Assembly (NCBI RefSeq): GCF_001653235.2
Contig: NC_035796.1
Coordinates: 1,550,001-1,614,000, forward strand
Length of the DNA stretch: 64,000 bases
DNA from: Pochonia chlamydosporia 170
Taxonomy: Eukaryota; Ascomycota; Sordariomycetes; Hypocreales; Clavicipitaceae
Direction of reading: 5' to 3'
A program made the position numbers and the translations under genes. This document shows positions 12,417 to 22,705 of this stretch, one piece after another (the first letter of the stretch is position 1; every line of letters starts with the position of its first letter). The notes beneath the pieces were generated by a model. That model had not been told where the DNA came from and made no database searches. It worked only from the letters and a program-made list of their open reading frames with translations.

Positions 12417-12688
12417 TCATTGGCACACACAGCTCGGTTCTCCATCTCCCAGCCTACTCCAACCCCCAGCCTAGTCGCACCACATGCACTACAAAAAGTC
12501 AGCAATTATCTTGATTTGACTGTATCCAAGGCACTGTAACATACTTGAGTGCAACGAGCTGGGCACTTGTCAGGGGGACCACAGCAAAACCTCTTCTCAA
12601 GCTCGACTGGGCTGGCCACAGCGCCGGCAACCATCATGCTCAGGATAGCAGCGACGATGACCTGGCGGATACTAATGACGGAGACCAT
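12417..12688 (-). CDS. Tiny Cys-rich secreted peptide precursor with kexin site
   Basis: Exon 1 (12688-12545) encodes 48 residues: a signal peptide of about 26 residues ending AGAVASP, a four-residue spacer, then LEKR, a kexin-type Lys-Arg site. After it comes a Cys-rich segment opening with a vicinal Cys pair and two more Cys. A GTATGT donor at 12,544 and a CTGAC branch site imply an intron. Two acceptors are possible. TAG ending at 12,489 gives a 56-bp intron and a stop at 12,471 (53 residues). TAG ending at 12,471 gives a 74-bp intron and a stop at 12,417 (65 residues). Both keep the frame and bring the mature part to six Cys. Intron retention would give 60 residues. A TATAAA box lies about 105 bp upstream. 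The layout matches small secreted effector- or defence-like fungal peptides; activity is unknown. Confidence 0.6.
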
Positions 12689-12791
12689 AATGAACGTTAG
12701 ATGCCCAAAACCGTGTGACTAGAAGTTTTGTAAAAGTGAATGGGGGATGCGAGGCATTCAAGAAAACGAGCTGCTGGCAGGTTGTCAAGGC

Positions 12792-12797
12792 TTTATA
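12792..12797 (-). promoter_or_regulatory. TATA box of the Cys-rich peptide gene
   Basis: The minus strand reads GGGTATAAAGCC here, about 105 bp before the ATG of the Cys-rich peptide gene. A consensus TATAAA at that distance fits a fungal core promoter of an inducible gene. No expression data support it. Confidence 0.45.
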
Positions 12798-13504
12798 CCC
12801 GTCTTTTTCTCTACAAACTCGTTTCATTCGTAATGACAAGCCAATTTGAGTCCTGTAACTGTTGTCATTTCGTGTCTCAGACCTTGAATTCCCTTTGTAA
12901 TATCACCTAAGCACTCAAATTTCGTCAACGACTAATTGAAGTGAGGGGAACCTAGCGAAAGCTGAAGTGCTTCAGCAGGTTAGCGAAACTTATAGCTCCT
13001 TTCTATTCTCGACGTTGTAGGAATTGGCGACGTGCCGATTGTCCAGATGTTGAACAGGTGCGGGAAGTCAGCATTACTGAGTTTCGGATGCCGCCCTAAC
13101 CGTAAGATGCAGTGTTGAATTGCTACCGATAGTCCACTGGTTTTTTTTTACTTGGACTTGAAGATTAAGGGCTGAGGATTAGGCTACTATCCTGGAGGTC
13201 GTACGAGGTTCTACAGCCAAGGTACAAGTGACATAATACGCAGGCGTGGTGAGTTTATTGCAATTCATATTATAAGGCGTTGGCCCAACTTGAGCTACAT
13301 AGTTGAGCGCTCAAGCCACATCGTTTAATGTTATCTCAAATATTACGTGATTGTCTACAGACTGCTACTCAGCATGCAGATCTATGATGTATATCCCAGC
13401 GCTACTCTTGAATGCACAAATTATCCGAGTTCCAAATTCCATGCATAACCGACAAACAAAATGATCCCAAAAACTCCGCTGGCGTTATAGTGAATATCTT
13501 GCCA
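12798..13504. other. Spacer, no gene seen
   Basis: Upstream region of the Cys-rich peptide gene and 3' flank of the ceramidase gene. A run of nine or more T residues occurs near 13,140. Nothing else stands out. Confidence 0.55.
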
Positions 13505-15973
13505 TCACACGACGCTAAATGCAGAGCTCACTCCCTCAATTGTCGACAGCTTTCCCCGAATCGACTTCGAATCTCCATAGTACCGTAGTCTATATTCTCC
13601 TGCGGGGGCATCCTGTTCGATTTCCCAATCAATATCAACTTCGCTTAGACCGAGCAGTTTACTGGTTCTCCGCCAGTGGAAACTCAGTGCCCAGTCTGAA
13701 TCATCTCGAACTTGCCGCCAAGCTGAACTCGCCGACGGCCGATACTCGACAGCCGCGTACGTTTGTTCAAGGCGTAGGTTATTTCGAGGATTGGCTCCCA
13801 CGAAAGACGCCGACACCTTCTCGCCCCTTGTATACTTGGCATTGGATACATCGGACACTATGTCTCCAAACTTCTTGGACATCGGGGTCCTGTCAAATAG
13901 CACGCCGATTATGAAGCTGATAGATCGCCCGCTATTGTCTGGAGGGTACTTATTCTTTACCCGATGCTCTCGCGTGGGGCTATTGGCTTTGAGGTACTTC
14001 ATGGACGCTCTTGTGCGTTCTATGTACGCAGCGAGTGTATGCGGCCCATATAGCGTAGAGGCACCTTCATACCGTTGAATACTGTACTTCATTAGCACGG
14101 TTGCAAAAATTGGCCGGTGGTTTGTAGCTTACCCATATTCCTCCTGCGTTGAAATGTAATGAGTGTAACTGTTGCTAGGTGCGCCAAGTACAACAACCGG
14201 ATCCTGTCCATCCAGCTCGTTGGATAAAGCCTGAGTGCTCTCCTTTGCCACAGCCTCCTTCCATCTCCGCCCAGCCATCGTCGTTGCTTCGCCAGGACTT
14301 ACAATTATGAAAAGCTGTCCCACTCTGAACGTTTGGATGTCAACCACATTTGGCGTCCAGGCGTACGGTCGACTAACCTCACCTACGTCCAGGATAATGG
14401 ATTTCGGATGTTGACAAGCGACCTGCTCCTTGGTTGGTGATTTGAGGAGCCAAGTAATGAATCTCCATATGAAACGCGCATTCGAAGCATTGCTAGCATG
14501 TTGCAAAATATCATAAGCACCAGGCTCGTCCCATGTTCCTGCTCCGAAACCATAGCCAAGGGCTGCAGGGCAAGTCTGTGCCTCCGTTCCGTTGGGTAGT
14601 TTGAACTTGTAAAATGACATGTCGTGGAATCTGTGGATAGCCTTGACGCCTGTTCCTCGGATATTTGGTTTCTGGTCACTCAAGGTGTTGTAAATGTTCA
14701 TTGCGCCTTCATGTTGCAACCGAGCAATCTCGAAGCAAGAGGCGGCTCCATAGTCGTTCCTGCCAAACTTGGGACCCCTTGCACGACACCGGTTGCTCTT
14801 TCCGTCGCTGCAAGCACTTGTCTTGAAATCACACTGCTGACCAGATCCATCTTCACACCAAGCGCCCAGAATGTTCGGACTTGCGTCCCCCATGTTTGCT
14901 TGGGAGAAGCCGGCCACGAACCCGTCAGCTTCTCGGCCGTGGCCCATTACTTGTTTTTCAAACATGTCTGCCGCAAGTCCCTTATTATCGCCGGTGATAA
15001 GCGTGTTATTGGCCTGCATAGACGTTCCATGTGTCGGAAACCAGGTGAGCACGCCAATGCTCTTCTTATCTGACGCTCGCTGGAACTTGAGTAAGGTCAT
15101 GTCCTTTTCAACCGAGCCGTCATCTTCTGAGCTGATGTTGTATTTCGCCCTTTCCTCTTCAGGATTGGCGAGGTAGGCAAATAAACTGCGATTAATATTC
15201 GCATTCATAATCTTGGTTTGGCCCACGCTAAGATGTCCCGGCGCGAGGCTCTCGTGTGCACGTCGAATGGACAGGATACACCCTTCGACAATAGCCCGAT
15301 AGCTCTGTTGGTCGAATCCCATACTCGGGATCTGAGGGAGGAGGTAATTCAGCCATGCCCCTGGGCCAGAATGAGAATGGGTTGCCGTTACAGCCACATT
15401 GTCCTGGCCGTACATGGAATACCGCGGTCCCAGTGCTTGTAATCCGCGGAGGATGCCATATCGAACAGCAGTATCTCCAGACTGGATATCCAGAACGAGG
15501 TAGACAAACCTGTCTTCCGGATTATTCATGTCTCCGACGATGAAAGCTCGCGAATACAGTCGTTGCCGCAGACCTCTCCCAATTTGAGCAAAATCGGCAT
15601 AACCCATCAAGTTGATTTCCACCACTGGTCCAGTAATATCTGCTTTGCCAACCCCAAGGAGATACTGGTCCTTGGGCCAGTCGCCTTTTGGCAAACTTTC
15701 CGCTGCCCATTTGTTACCGGGCCTAACCACATTGTCAGATCCGCCATACAGCGAGGCATAGGCTGCGGAGGTTGATAGTACAGCCGTTGTCGCGAGGCCA
15801 GATGCCCGGAATAAAGCAACACAAAACGCTGCGGCTACCACAAGCAAAATCATCAAATTTCGACCGCAGAGCTGTCGGCGTCGCATGGAAGGCGCGGCCT
15901 CAGGCGCGCCTTGTGATACTGAGGCGGGCCAATGGCTGCCCACCTTCTCCGGCATCGCTTTAGGTGATGCCAT
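13505..15973 (-). CDS. Neutral ceramidase, membrane-anchored
   Basis: Two exons (15973-14133 and 14081-13505) are joined over a 51-bp intron (GTAAGC donor, GCTAAT branch site) to encode 805 residues. The enzyme hydrolyses ceramide to sphingosine and fatty acid. Residues 40-56 form one hydrophobic anchor behind a basic RRR stretch, so the protein is type II or carries an uncleaved signal. The catalytic domain starts at GVGKADITGPV (about 107). The zinc site is visible as THSHSGPG (His199 and His201) and PTHGTS (His315), and the nucleophile Ser lies in GDASPN (Ser365), the family motif. A conserved Cys-rich loop follows (AWCEDGSGQQCDF). The second exon carries the C-terminal immunoglobulin-like domain with YEGASTLYGPHTL. 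The start ATG at 15,973 precedes a polar tail; the frame stays open upstream but has no better ATG. Confidence 0.92.
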
Positions 15974-17508
15974 CACGAGCCTGAGGTCCTCAGACCAGAG
16001 GAATGATGGTATGACGATGGTGCGCTCAAGCAAAAGTAAGAGAGGGCAAAAAATGCTCTGACATGGGTTCAAATATGGTCTGTCCAAGCTGCACGACAGG
16101 TGGTGCAAATGTGGAGGATGAACAAGGTAAGAAAGGAAGCTCCTGCGAGAGAAGCAGACTCCGAATGATGTGTCGACTGCAGGATGGGAATGTTATGTCC
16201 TCATCACAGTGGTGAGGTTTTTCGTCACGATGGACATGCATGCATGCATGCACACCATTTGTCTCGTTTCGCTTCCGTTCCCGGCAGTGCCGAGGCGTCG
16301 AAAGGCGACAAGTGTCCACTGGTGGTCATGGCCGCTCCAAGTTCGTCCAGAAAACGCCGCCAACAGCACTGGAATTCCTCGCTGTCAATGTCATGGTGCC
16401 AGATCGGCCCACCTGAAGCTGCAAAGGTGGCCGATGTCCAGGCACCAGGGTCGGTACGGAGCACTTGACATCTGAACCCATCAGCACTTGGCTAGGCTGG
16501 ATGAGGCTCACCTTACCCTGCTCGATGGCCTGGGCTTTGGAGCATACGAGCCTCACATGCTTCCCCAGATGGACCTGTCTATATTGCACACGGTAATACT
16601 TGCATGTTCATCCATCCTTGGCTTAAGTCTGGCGTTTCTTTATGTTGAGGAACAGGTTACAGCTGCACAAGCACGCTCGCTTCGGCAATTTCGAGCAATC
16701 GTCCGTGCTCTGATGAATGCATGCAAGGCCTCTGTATCAAACAGCACTGTCCACCTCAAACTTGACATGTATGGCCAGGCATGTGAAGTCCTGCTGGTTT
16801 CAAGGAAATGGCAGCCAGGGTCTATCCGTGTCCTTTGCACCCAACACGTCATCCCCAGCGAGTCGCCTTCGAACCCCCAGTCAGTCATCTTGTCCCTCCA
16901 GCTTCCCACCCGCACAAGGTGAGCAAACGAGGTGGTTTCACCAAAGGTTCCGCAATTGGGGTCATCTATAACGGGAACCAATCCAAGGCGAATGCCGAAT
17001 ACATTATGAGACAAGATTGTGTACTGTTCCAAGAATGGACTTGCTTATGTTTGGCATGTGCTTCACCTGTGCAAGTATTGTGCAACCAAGAGCACAAGCC
17101 CAGGTGCCTAGCTACCTTGGACAGGCCCTCTACAATAAAATCTGACGAGTCGACCAAGCATTTCTTGTAGGATAATCAATGGAAAAGTTGTGTTTTCTAC
17201 CCTCTAGAGAATAATGTCGATTGAAAGCCGCACAACACACAATCTGAGCTCCAAGTTGAATGCCTCGTAAGGTTACATTGTCGCCGTTTATTCAGGTGTC
17301 AAAACACATTGCACGTCACAACTCAAGGTACATCAAGTTTTTGTGAATACGAATAGTATTTCGTCGCTACATCGAAAGATGCTCGCGTGAATGATTAAAA
17401 TCAACGGGTATTCCTACTTATCCATCCTCCATTACTTGTCCACTTTCAGATACGTATTTTTTTCTTCTTTCGAAGCGAGCCTCGCAGAGACAATTGAAGT
17501 TTAGTTCT
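15974..17508. other. Spacer with GCATGC run, no gene seen
   Basis: This region separates the ceramidase gene from the next minus-strand gene. Alternating TGCATGCATGCATG lies at about 16,236-16,252. A 144-codon + strand frame at 16,488-16,922 opens at a TTG, lacks a convincing start and shows no domain, so I do not call it. Confidence 0.5.
16236..16252. repeat. Alternating ATGC microsatellite
   Basis: About four head-to-tail copies of ATGC form a self-complementary run in the upstream region of the ceramidase gene. Shorter relatives occur near 2,160-2,175 and 39,187-39,197. Confidence 0.7.
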
Positions 17509-18453
17509 TTAGAGACCCAAAGACCGAAGAAGATCGCCAATGACAGGCAGGCTTGAGAGGATGGGGATGGTCTCAGCGTACTTTCTGAGGATCTCGGCAT
17601 CCTGTTCAGTGATAGTGACCTCTGCACGCTTGAGGATACCGCCAGTGGCACCACCAACAACATTTCCGGCGGTGTCAGCGATATCACTGACAAGGCCACC
17701 AGTGGCTCCGTTGGCGATGTCGATGGCAGGGTTGAGAACTCCGCTGAGGAGACCACCAGTGAGACCATCGGTGGCGTCAATAATTCCGTTGGCAACAGGG
17801 CCGGCAATGGGAATTTTGTCCAGCAAACTGGTGATGAGGGGGATGTACAAAGCCTCATCCTGCTCAGCAGACTCCTCGCGTTTGGGAAGTAGCTTTGTAA
17901 GGTCACCAGTGAGACCACCGAGTCCACCAGTAACGCCGCTGAGAGCACCAGTGAGGTCCCCCAAGTTGATGCCGGCAACACCACCCTTTCCACCTCCGAG
18001 AACACCTCCAAGCAAGCCATCTATGAGAGGTCCAATGATGGGAATATTTTTGAGCAGGCCACCGACGATGGGAATTTCAGTTACCATCTTCTGGAGGGCC
18101 TTGATCTGATCATCGCTGACGTTGACTGTGATATCATCCCTCTTCATGACGCCACCACGAACGACCTGGGCAATGATGGAGCCAACAACAGGAAACTTCT
18201 CGAGAACAGGGACGAGATCGGCGTGCTCGGCAAGCATCTTTCGCAGAGCCTTAACATCCTGCTCACTGGCGGCGTCCCTAGCCTCCATCTCATTCATGAA
18301 CTTGGCAGGAGGCGCATTTCTCTCTTGCATGGTGGTCTTGAAAGACACAGCATCGTTGAGAGCATCGACGCCAGTGGATACGCCAGCGGGAGCGGCGAAA
18401 GCACTGCCGGAAAGGCAGGTGAGGAGAAGAACAGCAGCGTTGGGGCCCTTCAT
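17509..18453 (-). CDS. Secreted repeat protein with Lys-Arg kexin sites (KEP-like)
   Basis: A single exon encodes 314 residues. Residues 1-20 are a signal peptide (AAVLLLTCLSGSAFA core). Three Lys-Arg pairs at 104-105, 191-192 and 275-276 divide the chain into four units. Each unit begins with an acidic stretch containing EQD or SDDQ, then a Leu/Lys helix-like part, then a hydrophobic segment with recurring PVVG, IPIIGPL, IPIAGP and PVIGDL motifs. Units two and three end in Gly-rich tails (GGLLSGVL, GGVLGGGKGG) just before the dibasic site. No enzyme domain is present. This architecture matches kexin-processed fungal repeat proteins, such as repellents and Ece1-like precursors, in layout only; the family is not recognised. 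The start was set at 18,453 because the upstream in-frame codons lack signal-peptide character. Function unknown. Confidence 0.8.
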   Translation of the reverse strand: MKGPNAAVLLLTCLSGSAFAAPAGVSTGVDALNDAVSFKTTMQERNAPPAKFMNEMEARDAASEQDVKALRKMLAEHADLVPVLEKFPVVGSIIAQVVRGGVMKRDDITVNVSDDQIKALQKMVTEIPIVGGLLKNIPIIGPLIDGLLGGVLGGGKGGVAGINLGDLTGALSGVTGGLGGLTGDLTKLLPKREESAEQDEALYIPLITSLLDKIPIAGPVANGIIDATDGLTGGLLSGVLNPAIDIANGATGGLVSDIADTAGNVVGGATGGILKRAEVTITEQDAEILRKYAETIPILSSLPVIGDLLRSLGL

Positions 18454-18605
18454 TTTGACTGGCTTAATGATAGACTCTGTTGGAGGTATTGAATGTGTAG
18501 TGGTATTGACAAGTCTGAAAGGGTGCAACTGCGGCAATGCAAGAATCGTGAAGATGGAAGACAAGGGGGAGACATGAGCTCAAGACAGGATGCCATAGCG
18601 TCCAT

Positions 18606-18611
18606 CTTATA
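18606..18611 (-). promoter_or_regulatory. TATA-like element upstream of the repeat protein gene
   Basis: The minus strand reads GGGTATAAGATG about 155 bp before the ATG at 18,453. Position and sequence fit a fungal TATA element. The GGGTATAA core is shared with the element upstream of the Cys-rich peptide gene. Confidence 0.35.
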
Positions 18612-21388
18612 CCCAGGCGCTGGTCACGAAGAAAAAACATCTGGGACATGGGGTAAGTTGCTGAACCTATCGTCTGGCTTGCGAGGCAATTAGCACCATC
18701 TCGGCCAGCTCTCGGGGTCTTCTCGTGGAATGCAAGTTGATCGACTCAGTTAGCAGCGGTTGGAGAACGTAGCTGCTATGGTGACCCATCACCAACAGCC
18801 CAAGATGAGATGAGATGCGGAGTCGCATTGTACGAGGTTTAAGAATGAATAAGGCCTGCAGTGTACTATACTAGTAACACTGTCAAAGGCATTTCAGACC
18901 CTCCTAAACGCATGCCTATGTTCAACGCCATAATTTGTGCACCGTGTCTTGCAATGTGAGCTCTACACAATCTTCAGCATTCCTTGTACTAGCTGTCCTC
19001 AGTGGTGAGACATGGCAGCTGACTACTTAGCTCAATCATGGGCATTCAAAACACCCTAGGTAGTGAAAAGAATGTGACGGGATACAAAAGAGTTTTCGAT
19101 TCCATGGCGCCTGCTTCATAGCCACCATCTGGTATTGCGGCACGGCTTTTGAAGGGGAAAGGACGGTGGCCATTTGCGTAGATGGCTCGAAAGGATGGCT
19201 GTAGTCACAGGGTCCAAGCCTGAGCCAAGTTTGTATGGATCTCTATAATCTGGGCAATTTGTAAGAGTCGCCAACTTCATCCAGTTCTGGTAAATGCCAA
19301 ACCTAGTGCCGCGTAGCCTGATTTCCGTCGAGTTCGCCCTGAAAACGAGGGAATGCTGGATTTGACAGGAGCCAGGCTGGTCACCCTTGAGCTTGTCCAT
19401 TCTAGCCCAGCTTGAACCCGAGATTTCTTGTGGAGGCGGCATGGCAGACCTTGCTGCCATAGCTCAGTACAGAGTTCTGAAGAATTCTGAGCTACAATTC
19501 AACGGTAGGATCGAAGCCACTGCCGCCGTTCTCCTGCGATGATCGCGACATACTCTGATCGGTTACGAGTGGTCTGAGGCATTGTTGTCGAGACATATCG
19601 TGGTGCTGCAAGCATTGATTCCACTGTTGCTTTGCAGATCCTGGACCCTTCATCAGCTAAGGGCGGATAGCTGAAGGAAAGGTATGCTTGATTGCTCGCT
19701 TGTTTTCTTCCTCATGGAGGATGCAGATCAACGTTGGAAAGGTTGAGACGGTGCAATCTCGAGAGGAGCGTGAACCCCTGCAGACTTCAAATGTTCAGCC
19801 CTTTGAATGACAGCTACACCTGATTGGTCCATGGAACTCAGAGACCTCAACGGGGGTTTGGTGCGGGGGCCAGGAACGAGTTCTAGTTGCCGATCAGCAG
19901 AAAGCGGCATGCCAGACGAGCTTTCGCATCCAGGTGGAACATAGCAAACGCGTTCGTCAAATATCGATCAGTCGCAGTGTCACGGTACGGGCGGCTAATG
20001 CCTATGGCCATCAAGGGGACCATGATAGCACCGAGATGTCTGGTTTCGTTTGTAATGAGCAATCCGAATGATGCTTCCAGCAAAAAGCTGGGAAGTAGCT
20101 CGCGGGGGTACTTCATTGATGTGGGTGACGGCAATTCAATCATGTTTGCTCCTTCCTTGTCAACACGTGTGCCAGGCGGATTTGTCTTGTTGATCCTTTT
20201 GTCAACTGACAACTTTGGTCCATTTTGTCCTCACTCGAGACGACAAACTGTCTGGTGTGCAAGTCTGTCCGCTCCCTTTACCCCTTCAATTCCGTAATGT
20301 CTTTCCTGCGGTCTCCCTGCAACGCTGTTGCGGTGCTTTGTTCATACTTCCGAGCCCACTCAGAACTGGTGAGCACGGCAGATCCCCCGACCGATGGCGT
20401 GACCCGCTAAGTCCGAGCTTGTCCAAGCCCAGCACAATTTCGTCAACGGACATCAAGTATCTCGATATACGGAGTACTCCTGCTTTGGATACGATAAGAC
20501 TTGAGTTTTAAGCCATGCCTATCATGACCATTGTGCTGCCTTGGCTTTTGACGGACGGCCAGGCAAAAGCCAAGGAAGAACGAGAATACGGACACCACGA
20601 ATCGTCCACCAAATGCAGGTACCTTGCTGCTGTCGATAAGGAGCCGATCAATGACCCCTAGATTATCTCCCCATGATCTGCCTGAGTAGCAAGATCGTGT
20701 GCGGATGAGCGAATAGAAGCGTTACTTCACTTATCAGCCACATGCAAAACCCCATCCAAAGCCGACGCTACCGCTGTTTTGGGGTATGCGAAAGATACAG
20801 GCCAATCGCGGCCACTGTTACATCCTTGGACCCTCCTGCTCCAACATTTTTTTCCCAACACGTAATTGACTCGGTGCGCCGAGATCAAAGACGCCGTTAA
20901 ATTCGAGTTGCGAAGCATGGTGCTCTTGGTTCTCTCTTTCCCATCATAACCGGCCTCTGGGTGAATTGCAACGGCTCCTCCTCAGATTGGGCGCCTCGTG
21001 GCCATTTGATGTGCCACCTTTTGAGATCGAATAAGAGACATTGGCATCATTTGTAAGCGCCATTTCTTTGGTTACGCCGGCGGCACGGCGCAACGATATC
21101 CGAATGAAGCCAATCAAAGTCACCACATTCTGAACCCTCCCGGCTCTAAGATTGAATATATTCTTTGCCTTCGGGCAGAAGAAAGAAAGACTGGAGACTC
21201 AGTCATACACGATATCTTAGTTCAGGGTAGTGTTGCACCTCTCCCCGAGGTCTTGGAACAAGATTCCGTTGACTTGCTTGAAACACACGGGTCTAGAACG
21301 ATATTGAGTAAGACACTGGAGGCATTTATCGACACCAGCCACACTTTTGCTCATTCTCCTCGCTGGAAGTTGTCTGATCTCAGTCATT
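18612..21388. other. Divergent spacer, no gene seen
   Basis: About 2.8 kb separate the repeat protein gene (-) from the SIS gene (+), so both promoters lie here. An exact TACGGAGTA motif occurs at 20,468. Frames of up to 136 codons exist at 19,887-20,297 but overlap antisense frames and have no protein-like composition. Confidence 0.55.
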
Positions 21389-22705
21389 ATGGCCGAGAAC
21401 CGACAAGCGGAACGCCGGCCGATTCAAACCAGTGCCGTGATAGTACTCGGAGCAAGACATGGACCGGCGCTCCCTCCGCCATCTCCGCCAACACCATGCG
21501 CCTCGCCATCAGATCGTGCACTGGTTGAGCCAACGGAGCCATTCAGTCTAGAGGAGCAAAATCAACAACGGCAACAAGAGGAATATGCGCCGAAACCCCA
21601 CCAGCTCAGCCATCAACCATGTCCCCAAGAATCCCCATCCAAGGAAAGTCGTCTCCGGCGTGGCCTACATGTTCTGAACACGGAAGCATTAGCTTTGGCG
21701 GCTCTTGCAAAGTTGTATGAGACTGATCTAACGGCGCGTGAAGGGTTTGACAAAGCCGTTCAGGCTATCACACGGCAAGAGTTAACAAGAGGAAAGCTCA
21801 TCGTCGTTGGTGTTGGGAAATCAGGCCATATTGGCAAGAAATTAGTTGCCACGTTACAAAGCCTAGATGTCCGGGCCGTGTTCCTGCATCCAACCGAGGC
21901 GTTACACGGAGACTTGGGTATAATTGACACCCACGATACATTGCTCTTCATTACCTTCTCCGGAAGGACCCAAGAACTGATGATGATGCTGCCACACCTG
22001 GACGACGCTCTACCAACCATTCTTCTCACATCTCATACGCACCATGATACCTGCGAATTCATCAAACGACGTCCAAGTACCATTCTCTTGCCAGCACCTA
22101 TTCCAGAGAGCGAGCAAGCATCCTTTGGCGTTTCAGCACCTTCGACATCGACGACTGTTGCGCTGGCACTAGGGGATGCATTAGCCATTACAGTTGCCAA
22201 CGAGATGCGTCATAATGTGTCGGCTGCGTTTGCAAAAAACCACCCTGGAGGTGCAATTGGCGCAGCAGCAACATCCGCATCATCACCACAAACAATGAGA
22301 AATATATGCATTCCCATGACAGATATCCCCTCTTTAAAAAACACCCATCCGTCTTCGGAGGCCACGGGCATCGATCTTCTCCGAGCAGCGTTCGACTCCA
22401 AGTCCGGCTGGGTGAGAATGGGAGACCAAGTTGCAGCACCAAGTAGGATTCGACAGATTAGCAGCACTGGACTGAATCAGCGGGTTGAAGAGTTGCCAAA
22501 CCTGTTCGTATCTCGCCACGACATGATTACCATGTCGTGTGACATGACAACCCACCGGGCCGGCAACTTAATCCGTGCAACTCGCGGCGATAACATTGAT
22601 GGTATCTCGTGTGGACCGGAGTCCATAATTTGTGTTACTGAAGGAGAGACAATCATTGGTGTGGTGGAAGCATGTCAGCTTCTCGAGGTTACACAACGGC
22701 AGTAG
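21389..22705 (+). CDS. SIS-domain protein, KdsD/GutQ-like sugar-phosphate isomerase fold
   Basis: One exon encodes 438 residues starting at the ATG of MAENRQAERR. The first 100 residues are polar, Pro- and Gln-rich. The SIS fold follows at about 120-260: KLIVVGVGKSGHIGKKLVAT carries the phosphosugar-binding Gly-rich loop, then FLHPTEALHGDLGII, ITFSGRTQELMMMLPHL and a strongly matching ALGDALAITVANEM followed by HPGGAIG. These are the motifs of bacterial arabinose-5-phosphate isomerases. Their tandem CBS domains are replaced by a degenerate C-terminal part ending IICVTEGETIIGVVEACQLL, which looks like one CBS remnant. The substrate in fungi is not known to me. It could equally act as a sugar-phosphate sensor. 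It stands alone between long spacers. Confidence 0.85.
   Translation: MAENRQAERRPIQTSAVIVLGARHGPALPPPSPPTPCASPSDRALVEPTEPFSLEEQNQQRQQEEYAPKPHQLSHQPCPQESPSKESRLRRGLHVLNTEALALAALAKLYETDLTAREGFDKAVQAITRQELTRGKLIVVGVGKSGHIGKKLVATLQSLDVRAVFLHPTEALHGDLGIIDTHDTLLFITFSGRTQELMMMLPHLDDALPTILLTSHTHHDTCEFIKRRPSTILLPAPIPESEQASFGVSAPSTSTTVALALGDALAITVANEMRHNVSAAFAKNHPGGAIGAAATSASSPQTMRNICIPMTDIPSLKNTHPSSEATGIDLLRAAFDSKSGWVRMGDQVAAPSRIRQISSTGLNQRVEELPNLFVSRHDMITMSCDMTTHRAGNLIRATRGDNIDGISCGPESIICVTEGETIIGVVEACQLLEVTQRQ

Noticed and set aside
16488..16922. 144-codon + strand frame upstream of the ceramidase gene
   Set aside because: TTG opening, no recognisable domain and no splice partner.
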